NCBI RefSeq assembly: GCF_002305875.1
Contig: NZ_CP022098.1
Coordinates: forward strand, 9,238,001 to 9,302,000
DNA length: 64,000 nucleotides
Direction: 5' to 3'
Source of the DNA: Cystobacter fuscus
Lineage (GTDB): Bacteria > Myxococcota > Myxococcia > Myxococcales > Myxococcaceae
Position 1 is the stretch's first letter, and each line of letters starts with the position of its first letter. The notes under the pieces are model-generated. The model did not search any database. It worked only from the letters and a program-made list of their open reading frames with translations, and was not told the DNA's origin. This document shows positions 37,038-44,692 of the stretch, piece by piece. Position numbers and translations under genes: made by a program.

Positions 37038-37766
37038 ATGAGCCAGAACGTCTACGACGATCCGGTCTTCTTCGAGGGGTACAGCCAGCTCGCACGCTCC
37101 TTGAAGGGCCTCGCTGGAGCGCCGGAATGGCCGGCGCTCCGTGCGCTCCTCCCCGACGTCAAGGACCTTCGGGTCGTCGACCTCGGGTGCGGGTTCGGCT
37201 GGTTCTGCCGCTGGGCAAGGGAGAACGGAGCCGCTCACGTGCTCGGACTGGATCTGTCCGCGAAGATGCTCGCTCGCGCGAAGGCCGAAACCTCGGATGG
37301 GGCGATCACCTATCAACGGACCGACCTGGAGCAACTGGCGCTCGAGGAAGGATCCTTTGACCTCGCCTTCAGCTCGCTCGCTCTCCACTACGTCGAGGAT
37401 CTGGGACGGCTCCTCGCGACGGTTCACCGAGGGCTGGCACCCGGCGGATGGTTTGTCTTCTCCATCGAGCATCCCATCTTCATGGCTTCGCGCCGGCCAG
37501 AATGGATGACCGACCCGGAGGGGCGCAGAACGTGGCCGGTCGACAGCTATCAGTTGGAGGGGAAGCGCACGACGCACTGGCTGGCGGACGGGGTGGTCAA
37601 GCACCACCGGACGCTCGGGACCACGCTGAACGCGCTCCTGAGACAGGGCTTCACCCCGCGGCACGTCGAGGAGTGGGGGCCGACCGACGCGCAGCTCGCG
37701 GCGCACCCCGAACTGGTCGAGGAGCGAGACCGTCCCATGTTCCTGCTGATCTCCGCGCAGCGATAG
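37038..37766 (+). CDS. Class I SAM-dependent methyltransferase
   Basis: 242 residues with motif I VVDLGCGFGWFC, the acidic residue ending strand 2 (LGLDLSAKML), motif IV FDLAFSSLALHYV and the post-motif LAPGGWFVFSIEHPIF. This matches the Methyltransf_11/25 type acting on small molecules; the substrate is unknown. It begins 8 nt after the carboxypeptidase stop, so the two are probably co-transcribed, although their functions are not obviously linked. Confidence 0.87.
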   Translation: MSQNVYDDPVFFEGYSQLARSLKGLAGAPEWPALRALLPDVKDLRVVDLGCGFGWFCRWARENGAAHVLGLDLSAKMLARAKAETSDGAITYQRTDLEQLALEEGSFDLAFSSLALHYVEDLGRLLATVHRGLAPGGWFVFSIEHPIFMASRRPEWMTDPEGRRTWPVDSYQLEGKRTTHWLADGVVKHHRTLGTTLNALLRQGFTPRHVEEWGPTDAQLAAHPELVEERDRPMFLLISAQR

Positions 37767-37859
37767 GCGCGTCCCCGTCATACCGGTCCCAGTGGATGTG
37801 GCGGGCCTTCCTCTTCGCCGAGGGCGCATTGAGGCCGCCCAGCGTACTATCGGCTCCCG

Positions 37860-39017
37860 ATGCTCCTGCTCATTCCTGGCCCCGTTCAAACCGATCCACG
37901 CGTGCGCGCCGCGATGGCCGCCGACATCGCCCCCTGGGACACGGATTTTCGTACTGAATACGCCGCCATCCGCGCCAAGGTGCTCGAGCTCGCGGGGGGC
38001 CTCCCGGGCGAGCACGCCACCCTGCCGCTCCAGGGCTCGGGCCATTTCATCGTGGAAGCCGCGCTCCGCACCTTCATCCCCGCGGGTGGGCGCTTCCTGC
38101 TGCCCATGAATGGAACCTACGCCGAGCGCATCCACCGCCTCGCCAGCGAGGCCGGGCGCGTGCCCGTGACGATCGAGCTGCCGGACACCCGCCCGGTCAC
38201 CGCGGCCGAGCTGGACGCGGCCTTCGCCGCTCATCCCGAGGTGACGCACCTGTGCGCCGTGGTCAGCGAGACCGGCAGCGGCATCATCAACGACCCGGAG
38301 GTGCTGGGCGCCGCTGCCCGCAGGGCCGGCAAGCGGGTGATCCTCGACGCCGTCAGCGCCTTTGGAGCATGGCCCTTCCGCCTCGCCGATCACCCCGAGG
38401 TCGATGCCCTCGTCTTCACGCCCAACAAGTGCCTGGAAGGAATGCCGGGCGTCGGCTTCGCGGTCTGCCCCGTCGAACGCACCCGCGCTCGCCATGGGCA
38501 AGCGGGTAGCTGGAGCCTCGACCTCGCGGACGTGCTGCTGAAGGCCGAGCTTACGGGTTCCGGTACCCCGCGCTTCACGCCGGCGGCGCAGGTCCTGCGG
38601 GCCTTCGGCGTGGCTCTGCACCTCTATGAGGAAGAGGGAGGCCAGCCCGCGCGCCTCGCCCGCTACCTCGAGAACATGCGCATCCTGCGCGAGGGCATGG
38701 AGGCGCTGGGTCTGCGTCCCTACCTGGCGGCGGAGCACCAGGGCCCCATCATCGGCACCTTCCACCAGCCTGGCGGTGGTTTCGAGCTTCAACGCTTCGT
38801 GGACGCGCTGAAGCGTCGCGGCGTGCTGATCTCGAACTTCTACAACACGACGGAGCCCACCTTCCGCATTGGCTGCATCGGTACCGTGGCGCCCGACGAC
38901 ATGCGCCACGCCGTGAGAGTCATCGGCGACGTGCTCCGGGAGCTGAACGCCCTACCGCCCGAGCTGGAATCCCAACTCATGGCGCGTCCCGGGTTGCCTC
39001 CAGGGGACATCTTGTAG
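37860..39017 (+). CDS. 2-aminoethylphosphonate:pyruvate aminotransferase-like class-V aminotransferase
   Basis: 385 residues, fold type I PLP enzyme. The opening MLLLIPGPVQTDPRVRAAM...WDTDF and the lysine region VFTPNKCLEGMPGVGFAV are the patterns of PhnW-type transaminases, and SAFGAWPF gives the PLP Asp/Ser neighbourhood. PhnW converts 2-aminoethylphosphonate to phosphonoacetaldehyde. No phosphonatase (phnX), dehydrogenase (phnY) or phosphonate transporter is adjacent, so alanine-glyoxylate or serine-pyruvate transamination remains an alternative. Expressed alone, between a methyltransferase and a convergent LysR gene. Confidence 0.85.
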   Translation: MLLLIPGPVQTDPRVRAAMAADIAPWDTDFRTEYAAIRAKVLELAGGLPGEHATLPLQGSGHFIVEAALRTFIPAGGRFLLPMNGTYAERIHRLASEAGRVPVTIELPDTRPVTAAELDAAFAAHPEVTHLCAVVSETGSGIINDPEVLGAAARRAGKRVILDAVSAFGAWPFRLADHPEVDALVFTPNKCLEGMPGVGFAVCPVERTRARHGQAGSWSLDLADVLLKAELTGSGTPRFTPAAQVLRAFGVALHLYEEEGGQPARLARYLENMRILREGMEALGLRPYLAAEHQGPIIGTFHQPGGGFELQRFVDALKRRGVLISNFYNTTEPTFRIGCIGTVAPDDMRHAVRVIGDVLRELNALPPELESQLMARPGLPPGDIL

Positions 39018-39047
39018 AAAGCCTCACGACGAAGCCCGGTCCCGGGC

Positions 39048-39959
39048 CTACACCCGGTGGGTGGCCGCACGAACGAAGCGCTCCCTCAGCCACTGATGCG
39101 CGGGATCGTGCTGTGCACGGGCATGCCAACCCATCGCGAGATCGAATGGCTGCATGGCGAACGGCAGTGGCAGGAGGTCGAGACCCGACGCGTAGCGTTG
39201 GAGGAGCTTGCTGGGGAGCGTGGCGACACAGTCCGTATCAGCGAGGACGAGGGCGACCTGGTTGTAGTTCGGGACGGTGATGGCGACACGGCGCGCCTTG
39301 CCATGCCGCGCGAGGGCGTCGTCGACCGCGCTATGAAAACCACCCCCCTGGGAAACCATGACATGACTGAGCTGGCAGTAATCCTCGAGCGTGGGAGCCT
39401 TCTCGCCTCTGGGGTGCGCCTTGCGCTGGGCGAAGCAGAACCCGTCGGTGAGCAGGCGGCGGCTCTTGAGCGCATCGGGAATCTTGGTTGAAAGCCCGAC
39501 GTAGAGGTCGATCTCTCCACGTTCCATCCGGTAGGTCAGATTCTCCTCGACCGGCGCGACGAAGCTGAGACGGATACCGGGTCCACCAAGACCAAGGACA
39601 TCCCGGGCCACGGCGAGACCGATGGTCGTGAAGATGTTGTCGTTGAGCGCGATCGTGAAATGGCGCTGCGCCTCCTGGGGGTTGAACTCCACGCGGCTCA
39701 CGACGGCGCTTTGCAGATCGAGCAGCGCCTGGTGCAAGGCCGGCTGCAACTCGAGCGCCCGCGGTGTGGGGGTCATTCCTCGACCCGCCTCCGAAGGAAC
39801 GAGCAGGGGATCCTTGAACAGCTCACGCAAGCGGCCGAGCTGGGCGGAGAGCGCCGGCTGGCTCACGTTCAACCGGCGCGCCGCACGTGTCACATTCAGC
39901 TCCTCGAGCAACACGTCCAGGGAAATGAGCAAGGGCAGGTCCGCCCGCCGGATATCCAT
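39048..39959 (-). CDS. LysR-family transcriptional regulator
   Basis: 303 residues. An N-terminal winged HTH (LLEELNVTRAARRLNVSQPALSAQLGRLRELFKDPLLV) of the NodD/SyrM/LinR-like branch is followed by the periplasmic-binding-protein-like effector domain (about 92-300). It is divergent from the MBL-fold hydrolase with ~110 bp between starts, the classical arrangement for a LysR activator and its target. The ATG at 39959 has AGGAGG 10 nt upstream; the frame open to 40172 reads through the divergent promoter and the neighbour gene. Confidence 0.9.
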   Translation of the reverse strand: MDIRRADLPLLISLDVLLEELNVTRAARRLNVSQPALSAQLGRLRELFKDPLLVPSEAGRGMTPTPRALELQPALHQALLDLQSAVVSRVEFNPQEAQRHFTIALNDNIFTTIGLAVARDVLGLGGPGIRLSFVAPVEENLTYRMERGEIDLYVGLSTKIPDALKSRRLLTDGFCFAQRKAHPRGEKAPTLEDYCQLSHVMVSQGGGFHSAVDDALARHGKARRVAITVPNYNQVALVLADTDCVATLPSKLLQRYASGLDLLPLPFAMQPFDLAMGWHARAQHDPAHQWLRERFVRAATHRV

Positions 39960-40068
39960 CCCGCCTATACCTCCTATAAACACGCGCAACTCACGACGAG
40001 CACGGGGCAACCGTATGTATCTCCCACCGGGGTTCGACCGAACCCACGGCATCCCAACAGGAGAAAAC

Positions 40069-41067
40069 ATGCGTTTCCATCGATTTCTTCTCGACGGCGT
40101 GGTCGCGGCAGCGGCCCTGTTCTCCAGCGCCATGCCACTCACCACCGAGGCGGCACCGCCGGCAGCCGACACCAGCGTTGCCCAGGCGCGAGCACAGGTA
40201 CCGGGTGTCTACCGCTACCGCGTCGGTGACTTCCAGGTGACCGCGCTGTCCGACGGCACCGTGCCGCAGGACCTGCACGCGCTCCTCAGGGGGGCATCAC
40301 CCGCGGAGGTCGACAAGATGCTCCACCATGCCTTCCTGAGCAATCCTGTCGAGGCGTCCATCACGGCCTTCCTGATCGATACGGGAAACCGGCTGATCCT
40401 GGTCGATACCGGCGCCGGCGGCTTGTTCGGACCGGGCAGTGGCGGCAAGCTCCTCGGCAGCCTCAAGTTGGCGGGCTACGAGCCAGAGCAGATCAACGAC
40501 ATCCTGCTGACGCACATCCACACGGACCACAGTGGCGGCCTCGTCAGCGAGGGCAACCGGGTGTTTCCCAACGCCACGCTGCACGTCGGCAAGCCGGACC
40601 TGGACTTCTTCCTCAATCCCGCGAACCAGGGCGGCACCCATGGCTACGACAAGAAGTACTTCGAGGAGGCAGTCAAGACGGTCGGGCCGTACATGCAGGC
40701 CGGGAAGGTTCAGGGGTTCACCCGCGAAACCCAGCTCTTCCCTGGCATCAAGGCCATCCCCACGCCCGGCCATACCCCCGGGCACGGTTTCTACCAGGTG
40801 GAGAGCCGGGGCGAATCCATCACGTTCATTGGCGACATCGTCCACGTGGCCTCCGTGCAGTTCCCGAACACGGCGATCACGATTGTCTACGACGTCAACC
40901 CCAAGGATGCCGCGGCTCAGCGTGAGAAGCAGTTCGCCGTGGCGGCGAGCACTCGCGCCCTGATCGCGGCGCCGCACCTGCCCTATCCGGGGATTGGCCA
41001 CATCCGCGCGGAGGAGCATGGCTACACGTTCGTCCCGGTGGACTACCGCGATCGCCATCAACCCTGA
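40069..41067 (+). CDS. Secreted metallo-beta-lactamase-fold hydrolase (lactonase-like)
   Basis: 332 residues with a signal peptide (about 1-27). The di-zinc motif THIHTDHSGG (HxHxDH), the later GHTPGHGFY His, FIGDIVHVA (bridging Asp) and a C-terminal HLPYPG His make a complete metal site. The domain matches the MBL-fold group that includes N-acyl-homoserine-lactone lactonases and methyl-parathion-hydrolase-like enzymes; export would suit degradation of extracellular signals or xenobiotics, but the substrate is not proven. CAGGAGAAAAC precedes the ATG at 40069. It is divergent from, and probably controlled by, the LysR gene. Confidence 0.9.
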   Translation: MRFHRFLLDGVVAAAALFSSAMPLTTEAAPPAADTSVAQARAQVPGVYRYRVGDFQVTALSDGTVPQDLHALLRGASPAEVDKMLHHAFLSNPVEASITAFLIDTGNRLILVDTGAGGLFGPGSGGKLLGSLKLAGYEPEQINDILLTHIHTDHSGGLVSEGNRVFPNATLHVGKPDLDFFLNPANQGGTHGYDKKYFEEAVKTVGPYMQAGKVQGFTRETQLFPGIKAIPTPGHTPGHGFYQVESRGESITFIGDIVHVASVQFPNTAITIVYDVNPKDAAAQREKQFAVAASTRALIAAPHLPYPGIGHIRAEEHGYTFVPVDYRDRHQP

Positions 41068-41086
41068 ATGACCGGGCGCGCTCGCT

Positions 41087-41623
41087 CTACTTCGACACGG
41101 TGGACCCGGCGGGGACCAGGATGGACTCGTGGAAGTGTTGATAGAGCCAGCGCCCGTCCCGCTTGACCAGGACGAAGGTGGCGCGAGTGGGCTGCTCCAG
41201 CGTGGAGCCCCCCGGTCCAGTCATATAGACCCAATTGTAATGACAGAACGCATACGCCGTGTCGCCATTCAAGAAGACTCGCAGATCCGTGACGTTTCCG
41301 CCGTGAACGGTGAAGGGGCTGTTCAGGAAACCCTGGTAGTAGCCTTGCAGGTTCGAGATCCCGAGAATGGGCTGATCCAGTTCCACCGCGACGTATGACA
41401 CCGGGCTGCGCGTGTCCCAGAGGCCCAGCAGCAGCCCCATGTCTTTTTGGATGAATCCCTTCGCATAGTCCTCGATCGCCCGGAGGATGGCCTGCTCCTC
41501 GACCCCCAGAGTGTCCACGTTCATCGACGTCACCGCTCCCTTGCAACACGGCTCCGCGGCCTCGCTGGAACCCTGAAATGCAGTCACGACCATGAGAACG
41601 ATGATGAACTGAATGGCTCGCAT
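41087..41623 (-). CDS. Secreted SnoaL/NTF2-like protein, copy A
   Basis: 178 residues: a signal peptide (cleavage near EAAE, residue 23), a vicinal Cys pair (EPCCKG) just after it, and an NTF2-like domain (AILRAIEDYAKGFIQKDMGLLLGLWD...AFCHYNWVY...RATFVLVKRDGRWLYQHFHES). NTF2/SnoaL folds serve as isomerases, cyclases or ligand binders; no catalytic dyad is evident. It is a close paralogue of the gene at 41944-42507 (same length, motifs and upstream elements), so the pair arose by tandem duplication including the promoter. GAGGGAAAATC before the ATG fits a ribosome site. Confidence 0.87.
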   Translation of the reverse strand: MRAIQFIIVLMVVTAFQGSSEAAEPCCKGAVTSMNVDTLGVEEQAILRAIEDYAKGFIQKDMGLLLGLWDTRSPVSYVAVELDQPILGISNLQGYYQGFLNSPFTVHGGNVTDLRVFLNGDTAYAFCHYNWVYMTGPGGSTLEQPTRATFVLVKRDGRWLYQHFHESILVPAGSTVSK

Positions 41624-41729
41624 TGATTTTCCCTCTTGGCCGGCTCTGGCTCGCGGATTGAAACGACGTGTCCTGGATGGACCCATTTTCCGGGCGCCCA
41701 ACCTGACATCGGATGCGCTCACATGCAAC

Positions 41730-41745
41730 TGCCAGAACGATGCCA
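41730..41745 (-). promoter_or_regulatory. Sigma-54-like -24/-12 promoter of NTF2-like copy A
   Basis: Read on the minus strand this is TGGCATCGTTCTGGCA, with the invariant GG-N10-GC spacing of sigma-54 promoters (consensus TGGCAC-N5-TTGC). The predicted transcription start is near 41719, giving a ~96-nt leader. The same element, at the same distance, precedes copy B, which makes chance unlikely. It lies in the 320-bp gene-free stretch 41624-41943, where I see no open reading frame of interest. Confidence 0.55.
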
Positions 41746-41805
41746 TTGCCCAGGAGGGTGATGCGGCGGCACACCCCTGGTGAAACATCCTGGAATCCCT
41801 GAAGG

Positions 41806-41836
41806 TGTGATTTACTTCACACCTCCCGATGGGAGG
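41806..41836 (-). promoter_or_regulatory. Palindromic upstream activator-like site of copy A
   Basis: TGTGATTTACTTCACA (41806-41821) is TGTGA-N6-TCACA, abutted by the hairpin CCTCCCgatGGGAGG (41822-41836). The palindrome is centred about 95 bp upstream of the predicted sigma-54 start, the usual distance for an enhancer-binding protein. Both parts recur before copy B. The half-sites also equal the CRP consensus. Confidence 0.55.
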
Positions 41837-41943
41837 GTCAATCCTCCGGGGGAGAGTCAGTACACACCCAGACGTCCATTCCCGACTCCGCATTCCACTG
41901 TCCGTGAGCCGAGGCGGGCCCCTTCCCAGACTCCGCGTGTCTC

Positions 41944-42507
41944 CTACTGGATGACCGTTCCCATCAGGCTCGGAGCAGCAGGGGCTTCGTAATGGAACGA
42001 GATGGACTCATGGAAGTGATGATAGAGCCATCGCCCGCCACGCTTGCGGAGTACGAAGGTGGCGCGAGTGGGCTGCTCCAGCACCTGCCCTCCCGCCCTG
42101 ACGCGGTAGACCCAGTTGAACTGGCAGAAGACATACGCCATGTCACCCTTGAGGAAGATCCGTAGATTCGTGACCTCTCCGCTGTAGACGATGAGGGTGT
42201 TCAGGAAACTCTGATAGTAAGCGCGCAATTCCTCCGCCCCGGAGAGGGGCTGATCCAACTCCGCGGCGACATACGACACTCCCTCCGGGGCCCTGTGATC
42301 CCAGAGGTTGAGCAACAGCCGCATGTCCTCTCGGATGAAGCCTTCCGCGTAGCCCTCGACAGCCCGGAGGATGGCCCGCTCCTCGACCCCCCCCATCTCC
42401 GCTGTCACCGCGGGTGACGACGTGTCACAGCAGGAGTCCGACGCCTTGCTGGAACCCTGGAAACCCATCACGAGAACGAGAACGGAAACAAATGGAATGG
42501 TCCGCAT
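41944..42507 (-). CDS. Secreted SnoaL/NTF2-like protein, copy B
   Basis: 187 residues, paralogous along its whole length to copy A: signal peptide (about 1-22), Cys pair in SDSCCDTSS, AILRAVEGYAEGFIREDMRLLLNLWD, VAAELDQPL, MAYVFCQFNWVYRV, QPTRATFVLRKRGGRWLYHHFHES. The conserved post-signal CC and the C-terminal H(F)HES may be functional. The ligand or reaction is unknown. Copy B lies upstream of copy A on the same strand with its own complete promoter region, so the two could be expressed independently or in response to the same signal. Confidence 0.87.
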   Translation of the reverse strand: MRTIPFVSVLVLVMGFQGSSKASDSCCDTSSPAVTAEMGGVEERAILRAVEGYAEGFIREDMRLLLNLWDHRAPEGVSYVAAELDQPLSGAEELRAYYQSFLNTLIVYSGEVTNLRIFLKGDMAYVFCQFNWVYRVRAGGQVLEQPTRATFVLRKRGGRWLYHHFHESISFHYEAPAAPSLMGTVIQ

Positions 42508-42613
42508 GATCCCCTCGAAGCCAGAATAATCAACACACCGAAGTGACAGTTCCTGAATGGTCCTGCCCTATGGCACCCACTCGCGTTCCTGCCTGGATGC
42601 GAATGCAATCAAT

Positions 42614-42629
42614 TGCCAGAAGGGTGCCA
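42614..42629 (-). promoter_or_regulatory. Sigma-54-like -24/-12 promoter of NTF2-like copy B
   Basis: On the minus strand TGGCACCCTTCTGGCA: a perfect TGGCAC -24 box, N5, and TGGCA at -12 (one mismatch from TTGCA), again GG-N10-GC. The predicted start near 42603 leaves a ~96-nt leader, as for copy A. Confidence 0.6.
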
Positions 42630-42690
42630 CGCCGCTTCACCGGTCTCGTGGCGCATTCCTCACGGTGGAGTTGCTTGTAATTGCTAGGGA

Positions 42691-42723
42691 TGTGAAGGAC
42701 TTCACACCCTCCAGGTGGGAGGG
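42691..42723 (-). promoter_or_regulatory. Palindromic upstream activator-like site of copy B
   Basis: TGTGAAGGACTTCACA (42691-42706) followed by CCCTCCaggtGGGAGGG (42707-42723). The palindrome starts 184 bp from the copy B ATG (183 bp in copy A) and is centred about 96 bp from the predicted transcription start. The half-sites are conserved between copies while the 6-nt spacer differs, the signature of a real protein-binding site. Confidence 0.58.
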
Positions 42724-42982
42724 TCAGCCCCTCCCCCAGGAGTCAATCTCTACCCGGACGCGAGGGCAGGGAATGAAGGGCAACGCGAAGAGGCGCGGGC
42801 AGCTGAAGAGCCCGGTACGAGGGAGCGCCAGGAAAAAGCCGAGCCCTTCGAGAGGAGGGGCTCGGCTGGAATCAAGGGAAGGTCGGCTCCTCCCGCGGCT
42901 GGAACATCTCCCGCGAGAAGCTGTTGCCGCATGGACAGGTGTCCGAATGCTGCTCTTCACCCCTGTCCTTGGACGTCGTTGC

Positions 42983-44617
42983 TCAGGACGCCCCGAGGAT
43001 GAGCCGGCCGCAACGGTCGCCGATCATCATCGCGGGGGCATTGGTGTTGCCCGAGGTGACGAAGGGCATGATGGCGGCGCTCGCCAGCCGCAATCCCTTG
43101 ACGCCACGCACGCGCAGTTCCGGGTCCACCACCGACAGCTCATCCGTGCCCATCTTGCACGTACCCACCGAGTGGAAATCGGACTCGGAGTTCCGCCGAA
43201 GCGCTTCCACCCACTGCTCGTCGGTAACGACCTCCGGACCGGGGGTGTGCTCCACGTCCTCGACCCAGTCGCGCAGGCCCGGCGCGCCGAGCAACTGGCG
43301 GACGAGCTTGTAACCCTCGAGCTGGTTGGAGACGTCCTCCTGCGTGCCCAGGAAGTTCGGATCGATGACGGGAGCGTCCTGGTGGTTGGCCGAGCGCAGC
43401 TTCACGGTGCCACGGCTCGTGGGGTGCAGGTTGATGAGACCGAAGGCCAGTGCCTCGGAGGGATAGGATCCCCAGCCGTAGCGCATGTAGTACGTCTGGA
43501 CCTGGAACTTCGGAGACCCTGGGCGAGGACCCTGGCCCGTGAAGATGTTCACGTCCATGGTGGTGAGATGGGTATCGGGCTCGGGCCGCCGGAGCTTCCT
43601 CACCGCCACCGAGACGAGATGGTCATGCAGGTTCTTCCCCACCCCCGCGACCTTCGCCACCACGGGGATGCCATGGGGCTCGAGGTCCACCGGGTCGCCA
43701 ATGCCCGAGAGCATCAGCAGGTGGGGCGTCTGGATGGTGCCCGCGCAGACGATGACCTCGCGCCGCGCCTCCACGGAGAGCTCGCCGCTGTCGCCATCCA
43801 GGATGACGCGCTCGAGCTTCTTCGCGCTGTCGAAGGAGAGTCGCTTCACCCGGGCATTCAGCATCAGCGTGAGTCGGGGATTGGCCAGGTATTGAGACAC
43901 GAAGGTGGAGAAGGCGTCCTGGCGGATGCCGTCCACCACGTTGAGCTGGCTATAGGTGACACCCAATTGGTCGTCGCCGTTGTAGTCCTCGTTGAAGGGA
44001 TGGCCGAGACCCACCGCGGCCTGGACGATGGCCTGGGACAGCGCGTTGCGCGCGGTGAGCTCGTTGGAGGGGCGGATGGGACCAGTCAGGGCCTGGAAGG
44101 AAGGAAGGACACTCGCGAAGTCCCAGCCACGGCACCCGGCCGCGGCCCAGCCATCGTAGTCGGCCCGGTTGCCGCGCACCCAGACCATGCCGTTGATGGA
44201 GCTGCTGCCACCACTCACCCTGCCACAGGAGTAGGACTGGGGCCTGCCGTTCAACGAGGCCTGGGGCTCGGACTTGTAGGCCCAGTCGGTCTCGGCGCCC
44301 GGCTGGGTCAACTTGTAGGACTGGGTGAAGTCCCTGATCTCCGGACGATCATGAGTGCCTCCCGCCTCGATGAGGAGGACGCGGGCGTCCGAGTCCGCCA
44401 GAAGCCTGGCGGCCAGCGTGCAACCCGCGGAGCCCGCGCCGATGATGATGTAGTCGTAGTCCCGCGAGTCCGAGCACCCGATGAGGGTCGGCATCCCGAG
44501 CGCGGCGGTCGAGAGACCGAGCAGCCTCAGCAACTCACGGCGGGAGTACCTGCCCTCGGCCGCCACCTGGAGGAGGTCCTTCATGTCGGAGGTGGAGCGT
44601 GTCTTGTTCCTGCTCAT
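42983..44617 (-). CDS. Exported GMC-family FAD-dependent oxidoreductase (choline-dehydrogenase-like)
   Basis: 544 residues. A twin-arginine-type leader (YSRRELLRLLGLSTAALGM) leads to a possible lipobox (LIGC), so it is probably exported folded with FAD and lipid-anchored. The Rossmann motif YDYIIIGAGSAGCTLAARL, GMC signature 1 (GRVSGGSSSINGMVWVRG), signature 2 (CAGTIQTPHLLMLSGIG) and the catalytic His pair region (DFHSVGTCKMG, SGNTNAPAMMIG) are intact. GMC enzymes oxidise primary alcohols; choline, long-chain or aryl alcohols are all possible. The next gene on this strand (FAD monooxygenase) lies 75 nt upstream, suggesting a two-gene oxidative unit. Confidence 0.93.
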   Translation of the reverse strand: MSRNKTRSTSDMKDLLQVAAEGRYSRRELLRLLGLSTAALGMPTLIGCSDSRDYDYIIIGAGSAGCTLAARLLADSDARVLLIEAGGTHDRPEIRDFTQSYKLTQPGAETDWAYKSEPQASLNGRPQSYSCGRVSGGSSSINGMVWVRGNRADYDGWAAAGCRGWDFASVLPSFQALTGPIRPSNELTARNALSQAIVQAAVGLGHPFNEDYNGDDQLGVTYSQLNVVDGIRQDAFSTFVSQYLANPRLTLMLNARVKRLSFDSAKKLERVILDGDSGELSVEARREVIVCAGTIQTPHLLMLSGIGDPVDLEPHGIPVVAKVAGVGKNLHDHLVSVAVRKLRRPEPDTHLTTMDVNIFTGQGPRPGSPKFQVQTYYMRYGWGSYPSEALAFGLINLHPTSRGTVKLRSANHQDAPVIDPNFLGTQEDVSNQLEGYKLVRQLLGAPGLRDWVEDVEHTPGPEVVTDEQWVEALRRNSESDFHSVGTCKMGTDELSVVDPELRVRGVKGLRLASAAIMPFVTSGNTNAPAMMIGDRCGRLILGAS

Positions 44618-44692
44618 CTGATGTCTGCCTTTCCTGGAGTGGACGTGCGTCGGGGTGCTTCGTACTACAAAGAGGGACCCCGCCCCTCGTTG

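Larger units (their letters stand above)
42508..42982. other. 475-bp gene-free region carrying the copy B regulatory module
   Basis: No convincing gene on either strand; open frames here are shadows or low-complexity. Its left part aligns with the region upstream of copy A. From about 42724 to 42982 the DNA is GC-rich, with the hairpin-like AGCCGAGCCCCTCCTCTC/GAGAGGAGGGGCTCGGCT arms around 42839-42870, possibly a terminator for the GMC oxidoreductase gene that ends at 42983 on the minus strand. Confidence 0.5.

Noticed and set aside
41806-42706. Calling the TGTGA-N6-TCACA sites CRP sites outright
   Set aside because: The match to the enteric CRP consensus is exact, but position (-95) with a sigma-54-like promoter suits an enhancer-binding protein better, and the regulator in this organism is unknown.
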